This document shows, in pieces, positions 18,355 through 27,298 of a DNA stretch of 64,000 nucleotides (its first letter is position 1; each line of letters begins with the position of its first letter). The notes under the pieces are model-generated. The model was not told the DNA's origin, made no database searches, and was given only the letters and a program-made list of their open reading frames with translations. The DNA comes from BJHL01 sp040378885 (GTDB lineage: Bacteria > Planctomycetota > Phycisphaerae > Phycisphaerales > UBA1924), in assembly GCA_046316615.1 (NCBI GenBank), contig JBKDAN010000052.1, positions 60,428-124,427 of the forward strand, read 5' to 3'. The position numbers and the translations under genes are program-made.

Positions 18355-18980
18355 TCGGATTCGAGCGCGATTTCAAGCCGCATCCGCCCGGCGGCTTTGC
18401 GCGGCTGCGGGCCCGGCTTCGTGACGCACTGGTCATGGTGATCGCGGGACGATGGCCTGTGCCGCAGGCAGCGGCGCGGGCGAGCGCGATGGACGTGGCG
18501 ATGATGGGGCGCGCGCTGGAACTGGCACGTGAAGCTGCGGCAGCGGGAGAGGTACCGGTGGGGGCGGTGGTGTATCGCCTCAGCACGGGCGAGGTGCTTG
18601 GAGAATCGGGCAATACGCGTGAGCGTGATGCCGACCCAGCCGGACACGCCGAACTTATTGCGATTCGTCAGGCTGCAAAGCGAGTGGGGGACTTCCGTCT
18701 GCATGACTGCGGACTGGCGGTGACGCTGGAACCTTGTGCGATGTGTTCGGGCGCCATTGTGAACGCCCGATTGCAGCGTGTTGTCTTTGGCGCGTGGGAC
18801 CCGAAGGCGGGCTTTGCAGGTTCGCTTGGCAACTTGCTGGACCACCATCGCCTCAACCATCGCGTGCCGCCAATCGCAGGCGTGCGAGGCGAAGAATGTG
18901 CGCAGCTGCTGACGGAGTTTTTTCGCCAACTCCGCAAGAAGAAGGCCAGCCGTAAGGAAGCCAAGAGTGATGGGAGCTGA
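18351..18980 (+). CDS. tadA: tRNA adenosine(34) deaminase TadA
   Basis: 209 aa, starting at the ATGA overlap with tatC; a shorter start at 18489 (MDVAMMGRALELAREA) would match the usual family length. The zinc-deaminase motifs are present: HAE at 99-101 (DPAGHAELIAIR) and PCAMC at 128-132. NARLQRVVFGAWDPKAGFAGS is typical of TadA. The enzyme converts A34 to inosine in tRNA-Arg(ACG). The N-terminal ~46 residues are an extension without recognisable similarity. Confidence 0.9.
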   Translation: MIGFERDFKPHPPGGFARLRARLRDALVMVIAGRWPVPQAAARASAMDVAMMGRALELAREAAAAGEVPVGAVVYRLSTGEVLGESGNTRERDADPAGHAELIAIRQAAKRVGDFRLHDCGLAVTLEPCAMCSGAIVNARLQRVVFGAWDPKAGFAGSLGNLLDHHRLNHRVPPIAGVRGEECAQLLTEFFRQLRKKKASRKEAKSDGS

Positions 18981-19078
18981 GGCGACAAACCGGGTGCTTC
19001 GCTTTGCGTGCATGCCGAGACCTTCCGACGCCTTCGTGATCGATGTGTCTTGCCGCTGCTTGCTGTCTGTGGTGACTT

Positions 19079-19942
19079 ATGCCCGAACTGCCTGAAGTTG
19101 AAGCTCAGCGTCGCTCTCTGCTTGCGCCGATGGTCGGTGCGACGGTCACGCGTGTGGAGATTCTGCGAGCTGACATCTGCGATGCGGCAGATGAGCAGGG
19201 CAAACTGCATGAGCCAACATCACGAGACTTGTGCGATGGTGCGACGATTGATCGCATCGAGCGACGCGGGAAACAGATGGCGATTGTCACTCGCGATGGA
19301 CGTGTGCTGAATGTGCATCTGGGCATGACCGGCATGCTCATCTCGCTCGCGCCCGGACAGACGCCCGAGAAGGAAGATCACATTCATGTGCGATGGCATC
19401 TGCATCGTGGCGGCAAGGCAGCCGGCGTTGTGCTCTTTCGAGATCCCAGACGATTCGGCGGCGTGTGGACTTTTCCACATGTTGCCGCGCTGCTGCAACA
19501 TCGCTGGCATGAGCTGGGGCCCGATGCGCTGGAAGCAACGGGTGAGCACTTGGAAGCGCGGCTGGGGCAATCGGAGCGCGCGGTGAAAGCCGCGCTGCTT
19601 GATCAGCGCGTGATTGCTGGCGTGGGCAACATCTACGCGGACGAATCGCTGTTTCGCGCGGGCGTGTCGCCGCTCGCGAAGTGTCGGCGGTTGCGGTCTG
19701 ATCAGTGGTCGGCGATCGCGAGGACGATCCGCGAGGTGATGACACAAGCGATCATCTCTGGCGGCAGCACACTGCGTGATGGCACGTACACCGACAGCAC
19801 TGGAAAAGCCGGGGACTTCCAGCACGAGCACAAGGTGTACGGACGCGGTTCGAAGCCTTGTGTGGTTTGCCAAACGGAACTGAGAACTCGTTTGGTGGCC
19901 CAACGCACAACTGTTTGGTGTCCGTGCTGCCAACGGACATAA
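19079..19942 (+). CDS. mutM: Formamidopyrimidine-DNA glycosylase (Fpg/MutM)
   Basis: 287 aa, beginning MPELPEVE, with the catalytic Pro2 and Glu3 exposed after Met removal. Further landmarks are HLGMTG near residue 80, the GVGNIYADE helix-two-turn-helix motif near 181, and a C-terminal zinc finger CVVC...CPCC. It excises 8-oxoguanine and formamidopyrimidines and cleaves the resulting abasic site. An insertion of about 15 residues near 40-55 is longer than in E. coli. It borders the proposed replication origin. Confidence 0.94.
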   Translation: MPELPEVEAQRRSLLAPMVGATVTRVEILRADICDAADEQGKLHEPTSRDLCDGATIDRIERRGKQMAIVTRDGRVLNVHLGMTGMLISLAPGQTPEKEDHIHVRWHLHRGGKAAGVVLFRDPRRFGGVWTFPHVAALLQHRWHELGPDALEATGEHLEARLGQSERAVKAALLDQRVIAGVGNIYADESLFRAGVSPLAKCRRLRSDQWSAIARTIREVMTQAIISGGSTLRDGTYTDSTGKAGDFQHEHKVYGRGSKPCVVCQTELRTRLVAQRTTVWCPCCQRT

Positions 19943-20040
19943 CGAGCACTCTCTCCGAGCGGAGCGGCTATTCACATTTCTAACCACCACATGTTTGAGC
20001 GTTCGCTTGCCCAAGTTTGGGAGGGACGTTGTTGGCAGGA

Positions 20041-20320
20041 TCTGTCTTTCCCCCACTAGATAAATTTACTCGTCGTAGTAGTAGTAGGCCCTGGCGCAAT
20101 GTGGAAAGACATGGGGATAAAGCGCGTAAGTCGCGTGTCACGATGAAGTTGCAAGTCCACATCTGGCCCACATCCTGTCGGCTGGCTGGCGCAAGCGCGC
20201 GGTGCACAGTGACAACTCAGCATCTCCCCAGAGACCGTGAAGTGGAAGAGGAAAGCTCGCGCCATCCGCCGCGCGCCGGGGCCAAGTCTTCCACAGGCTA
20301 TCCACACGCGCCTGGCGCTT
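20041..20320. other. oriC: Proposed chromosomal replication origin (oriC) between mutM and dnaA
   Basis: The 460-bp gap 19943-20402 has no plausible gene. Read on the minus strand from 20120 downward there is a DnaA-box-like TTATCCCCA (20120-20112, one mismatch to TTATCCACA), a second degenerate site CTTTCCACA, a GC block with GGGCC (20091-20087), then CTA x4 and CGA x2 (20087-20070), and an AT-rich TAAATTTATCTA (20068-20057). On the opposite strand the triplets read 3'-GAT-5' repeats, i.e. DnaA-trios next to a GC cluster, as in the known basal unwinding system. A further box-like CTATCCACA lies at 20298-20306. The order, not any one site, is the evidence. Confidence 0.72.
20298..20306 (+). 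promoter_or_regulatory. DnaA-box-like site CTATCCACA
   Basis: One mismatch (first base) to TTATCCACA. A related TTCCACAGG precedes it at 20289-20297. Both are about 100 bp from the dnaA stop. Confidence 0.5.
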
Positions 20321-20402
20321 GCGTAACCCCAGAAATCGGGGCTGATTGCGCGAGCGCGCGTGAAAACTTGCATGACTCGGCAGCCATGACCAGAACAGTC
20401 TG

Positions 20403-22055
20403 TTAGCGAGCGCGGGCTTTCTCTTCGAGCATTGAAATGATGGGTGGAAACTCGGGGTCTTCGCGGAGTTTCTCTTCCACCGTTTTGACGGCGTGCATGA
20501 CCGTCGTGTGATCGCGTCCGCCGAAGAAGCCGCCGATCTCTTCCAGACTCAGGCGAGTGCACTTGCGGGCCATGAACATGCACACATGCCGCGGCAGGGC
20601 GATGGAACGCTGCCGGTGCTTGCTCTGCAGGTCAGCGAGGCGGATGCCATAGAACTCCGTGACAACGCTGATGATGCTCTGGATCGTGGGTTCGCCCGCG
20701 GGCTGGGCCACGCGTTCGCCGATGGCTTGCTTGGCGAGCTCGATCGAAAGCGGTTGCTGGTTGACGCTGGCGAGCAGCTGGATCTTGACGATTGCACCTT
20801 CGAGCTCGCGAATGTTGCTCTCAATGCGCTCCGCAACGAACTTGGCGACATCATCGGGCATCATCATGCCGCGGAGACGCGCTTTGGTCTTGAGGATCTC
20901 GATGCGGGTTTCGTAATCGGGCTGCTCGATCTTGGCGACCAGGCCCCACTTGAAGCGGCTGACGAGGCGTTCTTCGAGGTCAGGAATATCTTCGGGCGCG
21001 GCGTCGGAGCTGAGAATGATCTGCTTCTGCGCCTGGAAGAGCGAGTTGAAGGTGTGGAAGAACTCTTCCTGGCTGCGGTCGCGCTTGGTCAGGAAGTGAA
21101 TGTCGTCGATGATGAGTACGTCGACATCGCGGAAGCGATGGCGGAACTGTGCCATCTCGCCGCTTTGCACGCACTCGAGGAACTGCGTGACGAAGCCTTC
21201 GCAACTGGTGTAGTAGAGGACCGCGTTGGGGTTGGCTTCCACGATGCGCAGGCAGACGGCTTGCAGCAGGTGGGTCTTGCCCAGGCCCACGCCGCCGTGG
21301 ACGAAGAAGGGGTTGTACGCGCGGCCAGGGTTGCTTGCGACGGCTTGTGCCGCAGCGTGAGCGAGACGGTTGTTGTGGCCCACAACGAAATTCTCGAAGC
21401 AGTAGTCGGGATTGACGACCAGTGTCTCGTACTTGTTGGGCGTGTCGTGGATGGTGACGGCGCTCTTGCGCAGCGGAATGGGCTCCGCAGGGATGGAGCG
21501 TTCGGGCCGCGGCGACGCGAGGCCATCGTTTTCGTCGCGCGCGAGCTTGGGCGGCTCGCTGACCGGTGGCGGCGCGACTTCGACGGGACGAGCCTTGACG
21601 GGCGCAGGTGCGACAGTGGGCGCGGCGGGCGTCAGCATCGCCATCGACTCGTGCGCGCTGGCGGCTTCGTCGCCCGGGCCCAGAAACTTGACAGAGAGCA
21701 AGCGACCACTGACGGTGCGCGCGGCGTCGTTGAATGCGTCGGCACAGGTCTTCCGCAGGTAGTCGCGGTGGAGGACGGTTGCGGAACGCACTTCGATAGC
21801 GCCGGCGGCGATACCGAGAGGCTCGAGTTCATCGAACCACTGACGGCACATGCCGTTGTAGTGCTTGCGCAAATGGGACATCATGCCCGCCCAGGTCTGC
21901 CTGTAGGGGTCAGCGTCGCCATTGCGCTTGGCGGTTTGCACCGGGCGCAATGGTTTTCTGCCCGCGAGGTCCTTGCCCACGAAGTCAGCGTCACGACCGT
22001 TCACAGCCACCACCCATGTACGCGCAGAGCGCGAAAGAGAGCTCGGAGAGTCCAT
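20403..22055 (-). CDS. dnaA: Chromosomal replication initiator protein DnaA
   Basis: 550 aa from ATG 22055; the domain I start near MMSHLRKHYNG suggests a shorter start is possible. Domain I covers about 55-120 and is followed by a Pro/Ala-rich domain II. The AAA+ core has NPFFVHGGVGLGKTHLLQAV (Walker A) and VDVLIIDDIHFL (Walker B). Domain IV is SKHRQRSIALPRHVCMFMARK...FFGGRDHTTVMHA, with the DnaA signature GGRDHTTV. It opens oriC and loads helicase. At 550 residues it is longer than the usual ~450-470 because of the N-terminal extension and linker. The candidate origin is downstream of its stop codon, and no dnaN follows. Confidence 0.96.
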   Translation of the reverse strand: MDSPSSLSRSARTWVVAVNGRDADFVGKDLAGRKPLRPVQTAKRNGDADPYRQTWAGMMSHLRKHYNGMCRQWFDELEPLGIAAGAIEVRSATVLHRDYLRKTCADAFNDAARTVSGRLLSVKFLGPGDEAASAHESMAMLTPAAPTVAPAPVKARPVEVAPPPVSEPPKLARDENDGLASPRPERSIPAEPIPLRKSAVTIHDTPNKYETLVVNPDYCFENFVVGHNNRLAHAAAQAVASNPGRAYNPFFVHGGVGLGKTHLLQAVCLRIVEANPNAVLYYTSCEGFVTQFLECVQSGEMAQFRHRFRDVDVLIIDDIHFLTKRDRSQEEFFHTFNSLFQAQKQIILSSDAAPEDIPDLEERLVSRFKWGLVAKIEQPDYETRIEILKTKARLRGMMMPDDVAKFVAERIESNIRELEGAIVKIQLLASVNQQPLSIELAKQAIGERVAQPAGEPTIQSIISVVTEFYGIRLADLQSKHRQRSIALPRHVCMFMARKCTRLSLEEIGGFFGGRDHTTVMHAVKTVEEKLREDPEFPPIISMLEEKARAR

Positions 22056-22229
22056 CACCAAACAAATGACTTCACATCACAGTCACCTGGCGAGACGCGC
22101 GAAAGTTCCACCCAACACGCGTTGCCAAGAGGGGAACGTACCGCGCCTGACGCGTTGTGTCAACAAGCTGTCGAGTAGTATGCGGAGAAAAGTCGTCTGC
22201 GACACAGGTTGTGAAAAACAAAGCAGCGT

Positions 22230-22248
22230 GTGCGAAATAAATTCGCAC
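22230..22248. terminator. Inverted repeat just past the MBL-hydrolase stop, possible terminator
   Basis: GTGCGAA (22230-22236) and TTCGCAC (22242-22248) form a perfect 7-bp stem with a 5-nt AT loop, 8 nt beyond the stop of the minus-strand MBL gene. A T-rich stretch appears about 15 nt further on. It lies in the 200-bp region upstream of dnaA, so it could instead be a regulatory site. Confidence 0.45.
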
Positions 22249-22255
22249 CGTGCAA

Positions 22256-23242
22256 TCACCGTCCGCGCGGCGGACGACCGCCAGAACGGGAGGATGGCGC
22301 GCCGCTCGAGCCGCTTGGCCCGTCCTTGCCCGGAACAGGTTCCCCCGCAGCGATCAGCTGGCTCTCGTAGCGCGCCTTGTTGCCCTTGTAGTCCATCAGG
22401 CAGAGGATGCGATCGGCGTGCTTCGCGCCGGCGATTTCCGTCACGCGCTTGCGGGCATACTGCATGTCGGTGCGGCGGCTGACGTGGATCAACACCATGT
22501 ACTGGCATTCCACCACGCGCAGCCACTCTGCGATGTCGTCCAGGTGCATGTGCATGCCCACGCGGGCGCGTTCCTTGTGGTCGGGCTCAAAGAACGTGCA
22601 TTCAGCGATGATGATCTGGGCCTTGCGCACGTCTTCACGCACGAGGTGCGGGCCGGGCATGGTGTCGCCCGTGTACGCCATCAGCGGAATCTCGAAGGAA
22701 CGCGTGATTTCCGTGCCACGGTCTTTGAGTTCCTTGAGCTTGTCCTGCGGCAGATCGTGAAACTCGGGCTTGAGCTTGGTGCGCTTTTCGCTCACGGTGT
22801 AGCCGAAGCTGGGGCAGGTGTGCTCGGTCTCAAAGCCGCGGAGGAAAATGTTGTTCTTGATTTCCAGCGGCTGATCGGGGCGGAGCGGCAGCAGGTCGTA
22901 GGGCGTGCGTTGACGCTCGAGGTCGACGTAACCCTCCATCATGCGCTTGATGGCGGGGGCGATGCGTTCGTCGCAGACGACTTTGGCGTTGCCCATGCCT
23001 TGGAAGCGGCGCTGGCTGCAGAAGTACGCAAGGGCGCCGATGTGGTCCATGTGGCCGTGGCTGATGGCCAGATACTTGCTGCTGAGCATGGCGCGGGGGC
23101 AACTGCCGATGTCGAAGCCCAAGTCGAGCTCAGGGATCTGAATGCAGGTGGCTTCGCCCGCGATGGACTCGCCATAGATGCGGTATGGCGGGCAGAAGAG
23201 GAACCCCGGCGAGAGGTCACGAGGCGGTGGCTTGGGAAGCAT
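22256..23242 (-). CDS. MBL-fold metallo-hydrolase, ribonuclease Z-like
   Basis: 328 aa from ATG 23242 (GAGGAG about 9 nt upstream). The metal motif AISHGHMDHIGAL (HxHxDH) identifies the metallo-beta-lactamase fold. Additional ligands are likely in TEHTCPSFGY, YTGDTMPG and LIHVSRR. The layout, with lineage-specific inserts, resembles RNase Z/ElaC-like hydrolases, but the exosite motif of tRNase Z is not evident, so the substrate is uncertain. A Gly/Ser/Arg-rich tail of about 25 residues ends the protein. Upstream of dnaA on the same strand. Confidence 0.82.
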   Translation of the reverse strand: MLPKPPPRDLSPGFLFCPPYRIYGESIAGEATCIQIPELDLGFDIGSCPRAMLSSKYLAISHGHMDHIGALAYFCSQRRFQGMGNAKVVCDERIAPAIKRMMEGYVDLERQRTPYDLLPLRPDQPLEIKNNIFLRGFETEHTCPSFGYTVSEKRTKLKPEFHDLPQDKLKELKDRGTEITRSFEIPLMAYTGDTMPGPHLVREDVRKAQIIIAECTFFEPDHKERARVGMHMHLDDIAEWLRVVECQYMVLIHVSRRTDMQYARKRVTEIAGAKHADRILCLMDYKGNKARYESQLIAAGEPVPGKDGPSGSSGAPSSRSGGRPPRGR

Positions 23243-23425
23243 GGGCGGAAACTCCTCAGCCGCGAGGCGGTTGGCCTGGCGGGAAGTTGTCGAAACGTTG
23301 AGTTCGGATAGTAGCCTGCGCGTTCGGGCAGTTGGACGCTCCCGGGCTCGGTTGGTTTCGTGTACAACCGAGCGGCGTGTGCGTTGCAGCATCTGTCAGC
23401 ATGCGCGAGCGAACTACGCTGGATC

Positions 23426-24481
23426 GTGAGCTCCACCACGCCTGAATCCGGCAACCCGCCCACACCCTCAACTGAGCCGGCCAACAACGGCGGCGAGAAA
23501 TCTACATCCTCGGGCGACACGCTCTTTCTCGTCGGCGCTGTCCCCTTGGCGGTCATCATCGGCAGTGGTCTCTTCTTCAAGCGCCTGCCAGAGGGCTTGC
23601 AGCATCGCCTCGAGCAGATTGTGCTCGATCCTGTGCACCGGTGGGTCGCGCTGGGCGTGGCGGCGGTCTTTGCAACCATCACGGCGGTTGCGATCGTGCG
23701 GGAGATCGGACACGCGCGACTGGTCGCCGGTTGGAGTTTCTTTCGCAACCTGGGTCCCACGGGCTGGCTGGGTCTGCTCAATCTCATCATGCCACCACTT
23801 GCGGGTCTCGCGCTGCTGTGGGCGATGGGTGCCACCAACATCGGTCCTTGGATGAAGTCGCACGGCGCGATCGCAGTGGTTTTCTACGCGGTCGCCTTCG
23901 CGGTGCTGGCGGGACTCAGCTTGCTCCCGACCTACGCCCAAGCCGCGCTAGGTGGTTGGGCTTTCGGTGTGGCATGGGGGTTGCCCGCGGCGCTGGTCGG
24001 CTTTGTGGGTGGCGCACTCATCGGCTATGGCTTGGCACGCCGTTTGAGCGGCGACCGCATCGAGGCGATCATCGACAAGAAACCAAAGTGGAAAGCCGTT
24101 CGCGATGCTCTGGTTGGCACGAGCGCGCAGGCAGGCGACCGCAACTGGCGAAACAACTTCTGGCGCAGCACCGGCATGATCGCGCTGCTGCGGCTGCCAC
24201 CAAACTCTCCCTTCGCGTTCACGAACACGCTGATGGCATCTGTCAAGGTGCCGGCAGTCGAGTTCGGGCTGGGGACGATGCTGGGCATGCTGCCGCGCAC
24301 GGCAATCGCGGTGATTATCGGGGCAGGCCTGAGCACCTTCTCGAAGAGCAACCTCGAATCCGCAGCCCCCAAGTGGCTGTGGGCCGTGGGCATCGGCGTG
24401 ACGCTCGCCATCGTGCTCATCGTGGGCATCATCGCCAACAAGGCAATTGACCGCATGTCGAAGGGCCAGGCTCCGGGCTGA
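23426..24481 (+). CDS. VTT-domain (TVP38/TMEM64/DedA-like) membrane protein
   Basis: 351 aa from GTG 23426; an earlier GTG at 23360 is possible but gives a non-conserved leader. After a disordered Pro/Ser-rich N-terminus there are about seven hydrophobic segments. The VTT core is recognisable: GGWAFGVAWGLPAALVGFVGGALIGYGLARR, IALLRLPPNSPFAFTNTLMASVKVPAVEFGLGTMLGMLPRTAI. The re-entrant RLPPNSPF-type loop is characteristic. Related proteins are linked to lipid scrambling or transport. The specific role here is unknown. Confidence 0.8.
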   Translation: MSSTTPESGNPPTPSTEPANNGGEKSTSSGDTLFLVGAVPLAVIIGSGLFFKRLPEGLQHRLEQIVLDPVHRWVALGVAAVFATITAVAIVREIGHARLVAGWSFFRNLGPTGWLGLLNLIMPPLAGLALLWAMGATNIGPWMKSHGAIAVVFYAVAFAVLAGLSLLPTYAQAALGGWAFGVAWGLPAALVGFVGGALIGYGLARRLSGDRIEAIIDKKPKWKAVRDALVGTSAQAGDRNWRNNFWRSTGMIALLRLPPNSPFAFTNTLMASVKVPAVEFGLGTMLGMLPRTAIAVIIGAGLSTFSKSNLESAAPKWLWAVGIGVTLAIVLIVGIIANKAIDRMSKGQAPG

Positions 24482-24625
24482 CGCACCATTACCGGCCGGG
24501 CGATGTATCAGGGGTGCAAGCGCGCTGTACAAGGATCGAGACCCGCAGCAAATCGTTGCGCTCATTCGGTACTTTTGTCGCTAATTGTCATGCCCCGTGA
24601 ATGAAGGGGACTGGGAGATTTGATC

Positions 24626-27103
24626 ATGCATAAAGGCGTTGTGAGCAGCATCGGGATGAGCATTTCGCTTGCCGTGGCGGCGGCTGCACATGGGCAGTGT
24701 CAGGAAACGTGGATTCCAACACAGACCTTTGGTGGTTTCGCCAGCAGTTCGGCGGGCATCACGACGACAACGTGGGACCCGGACGGAGCTGGGCCCCAGC
24801 AACCGTGGATTGTGGTGGCGGGGTCATCAGGCGTGCCAGGCGTGCCGTCTGACCGCGTCGCAGCGTGGGATGGCACGCAGTGGCGCGCCTTGGGCAATGG
24901 ATTTGGCGGCACCGTGCGCGTGCTGCATGCGCACAACGGAGACCTGTACGCGGGCGGAGACTTCACGGTCACGGGCGGGATTCAGTATGTTGCCCGCTGG
25001 AACGGCTCGGCCTGGACGCCACTGGGCACCAACGCGCAGAATGGCGCGAACAACTCCGTGTACGCGATGACGTCATACAACGGCAATCTGGTCATCGGCG
25101 GTTATTTCACGCAGGTCGGCGGCACTGTCGCCGCGGCGCGCGTGGCGGCGTGGAACGGTTCAACGTGGAGCGCCGTCGGGACAGGCGTGACGAGCGGCGT
25201 GGAAGCTCTCACGGTCCAGGGCACGGACCTCATTGCAGGCGGGATGTTTACGACGTTGACGGGCGGCGCCGCGGCGTTGCGTGTCGCACGCTGGAACGGG
25301 GCGACTTGGTCCGCAGTGGGTGACGGGTTCAATCAATCTGTGCAATCCCTCCACGTGCATAACGGCGAGCTGCATGCAAGCGGAGCATTCTCAGCTTCGG
25401 GCGTGACGACGATTCAGGCCATTGGTCGATGGACGGGCAGCGCGTGGCAGCAGGTCGGTAACGGCTTGAATGGCAGCGTGAACACCCTGGGCACGTACAA
25501 CGGCAACCTCATCGCCGGCGGCACATTCAGCGCATCGGGCGGCGTTCCCGTGTCGCGCATTGCGCAGTTTGTCAGCGGCGCGTGGTCCACGCTGGGCGCG
25601 GGCGTCAACGCCGCGGTCAATGACTTTGTTGTCGGCCCCAACAACGAGCTCACGCTTGTCGGCGGATTTACAGACGCTGGGGGCCTTGAGGTGGGCGGCC
25701 TCGCTCGCTATAACGGGCTCACGTATGTGGGTTACGGCAACGCACTGAGCAACGGCGTCAACGCACTCACGCTGTTTAATGGCGAGCTGATCGCGGGCGG
25801 ACGTTTCCGAAGCAATGGCAGCGTCACGCTCAATCGCATCGGACGATTGAGCAATGCGCAGTGGCAGCCGATGGGTGCGGGTTTCGGCAGGACTGTCAAC
25901 GCTCTGACGGTCTTCAACAATCAATTGTGGGCCGGCGGAGACTTCTTCGTGGGCGACGGTGTGTCGACGACGAACTACGCCGCGGTGTGGAACGGAACTT
26001 CGTGGCAGAACACGCCAAGTTTGAACAGCACGGTGAATGCTCTCGCGGTCTACAACGGCACGCTGTACGCCGGTGGATCATTCAGTGGATCTCTGGCGAC
26101 GTGGAACGGCTCGGCATGGGTTGTGCTGCCCACGAACAACCGTCCAAGTTCGACTGTCAACAGCATGACGGTGTTCAACAACCAACTGGTGGTCGGTGGT
26201 TCGTTCTCCACTGTCGGGTCACCCGCTATCGCGAATAGCGCGTATGTGATGGGGTACAACGGCTCGACGTGGACAAGTTTCGGACTCTCGACAGCGAACA
26301 CGTCGAACGGCGTTACGGCTGTGCACGTTCACAACGGCGAGTTGTACGTGGGCGGCAACTTCTCGACGATCAGCAGCAATCCGGCGGCAGGCATCGCACG
26401 CTGGAATGGCAGCGCGTTCGTGCGGGTGGGCGGCGGGCTGAATTCTGCTCCCTCCGCTCTTGCGACGTACAACAGCGAACTGGTTGCCGCGGGATTCTTC
26501 ACACAGGTGGATGGTTCTGCTGGCGCCGCGTACATTGCGCGCTGGAATGGTGCACAATGGCGCAACCTCGGCGGCGGGTTGGGGGGCAGTGGATTCGGGC
26601 AGGTGCAGGGGACCGCTTTGCTGCCCGGCCCTGATGGCGTGTTGCGGGTTGGTGGCAGCTTCACGACCGCCGGCGGTCAGCCCAGCGCGGGCGTCGCCCT
26701 CTGGACGGCAGGCGGGGGACAGATCAACATCACCCAGCAGCCCGCGAGCCAAGTGGTGTGTCCGCTGCAGGACTTCCTGCTGGCGGTCGAAACCAGCGGC
26801 AGCGGCACATTCACCTATCAATGGCGTAAAGATGGACTGCCGCTGCGCGATGGCCGCGGCATTCAGGGTTCCACCACAGCACAACTAAGCATCAACGATG
26901 CAGGTCCATTGGATGCAGGCGTGTATGACGTGGTGGTGTTCAACGACTGCGGCCCGCTGCTGAGCAGTCAGGCGACGATCACCTACGACGCGAACTGCGC
27001 GGCGGTGTGCAATTCGATCGACTTCAATAACAACGGGGTCTTCCCGGAAGAACAGGACGTGATCGACTTCTTTAATGTGCTGGCGGGCGGCACATGCCCG
27101 TAA
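24626..27103 (+). CDS. Large secreted repeat (propeller-like) protein with Ig-like domain and single dockerin unit
   Basis: 825 aa from ATG 24626 (GGGAG upstream). The signal peptide ends near residue 22 (AAAAHGQ). Residues about 40-680 are built of roughly 40-residue repeats of the form 'ARWNGSxWxxxGxGxxxxVxxLxxxNGxLxAGGxF', suggesting a beta-propeller or delta-60-like secreted repeat fold. An Ig-like domain follows (TYQWRKDGLPLRDGRGIQGSTTAQLSI). The end (27008-27100) has one dockerin unit, DFNNNGVFPEEQDVIDFF, closed by LAGGTCP. It is the only family member here with a single unit. Function is unknown. Confidence 0.85.
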   Translation: MHKGVVSSIGMSISLAVAAAAHGQCQETWIPTQTFGGFASSSAGITTTTWDPDGAGPQQPWIVVAGSSGVPGVPSDRVAAWDGTQWRALGNGFGGTVRVLHAHNGDLYAGGDFTVTGGIQYVARWNGSAWTPLGTNAQNGANNSVYAMTSYNGNLVIGGYFTQVGGTVAAARVAAWNGSTWSAVGTGVTSGVEALTVQGTDLIAGGMFTTLTGGAAALRVARWNGATWSAVGDGFNQSVQSLHVHNGELHASGAFSASGVTTIQAIGRWTGSAWQQVGNGLNGSVNTLGTYNGNLIAGGTFSASGGVPVSRIAQFVSGAWSTLGAGVNAAVNDFVVGPNNELTLVGGFTDAGGLEVGGLARYNGLTYVGYGNALSNGVNALTLFNGELIAGGRFRSNGSVTLNRIGRLSNAQWQPMGAGFGRTVNALTVFNNQLWAGGDFFVGDGVSTTNYAAVWNGTSWQNTPSLNSTVNALAVYNGTLYAGGSFSGSLATWNGSAWVVLPTNNRPSSTVNSMTVFNNQLVVGGSFSTVGSPAIANSAYVMGYNGSTWTSFGLSTANTSNGVTAVHVHNGELYVGGNFSTISSNPAAGIARWNGSAFVRVGGGLNSAPSALATYNSELVAAGFFTQVDGSAGAAYIARWNGAQWRNLGGGLGGSGFGQVQGTALLPGPDGVLRVGGSFTTAGGQPSAGVALWTAGGGQINITQQPASQVVCPLQDFLLAVETSGSGTFTYQWRKDGLPLRDGRGIQGSTTAQLSINDAGPLDAGVYDVVVFNDCGPLLSSQATITYDANCAAVCNSIDFNNNGVFPEEQDVIDFFNVLAGGTCP

Positions 27104-27131
27104 GGGGACCGCAACCAGCGTGAAGCCGAAG

Positions 27132-27159
27132 GCCCTGCTCGACCGAGCGGGGCTTTTTT
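27132..27159 (+). terminator. Rho-independent terminator after the propeller-like gene
   Basis: GCCCTGCTC pairs with GAGCGGGGC (one G-T pair) across a short loop, followed by TTTTTTG. It sits about 30 bp past the stop. Confidence 0.85.
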
Positions 27160-27234
27160 GTGGGTTTCACCGGCTGAAGGGGCGTTGCAGGGGAGTGATT
27201 TCAAATTATCAGAGCAACCGAGCGTTTATCCATA

Positions 27235-27276
27235 GACGACCGGGCGGTATTCGGTAGACTGTGACGACCGGGCGGT
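27235..27276. repeat. Exact 14-bp direct repeat upstream of the subtilase gene
   Basis: GACGACCGGGCGGT occurs at 27235-27248 and again at 27263-27276, a 28-bp period, ending 22 bp before the subtilase ATG. Two copies almost three helical turns apart suggest a binding site for a dimeric or cooperative regulator. Confidence 0.6.
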
Positions 27277-27298
27277 TGTGCCCGGATGAGGGCTATCC

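Noticed and set aside
20493..22178. 561-aa ORF on the plus strand opposite dnaA
   Set aside because: Shadow of the strongly conserved dnaA; no recognisable domain in the plus-strand frame.
22062..22229. Upstream region of dnaA as the main origin
   Set aside because: Only weak DnaA-box-like words (TTGTCAACA-like, TTGTGAAAA) and no triplet run or GC block; the mutM-dnaA gap fits much better.
23360..23425. Earlier GTG start for the VTT-domain protein
   Set aside because: The added 22 residues are Cys/Ala-rich and unlike a membrane protein N-terminus; no ribosome binding site seen.
24626..27103. Tandem-repeat DNA array
   Set aside because: The repetition is at the protein level with diverged DNA; it is a coding repeat, not a satellite or CRISPR array.
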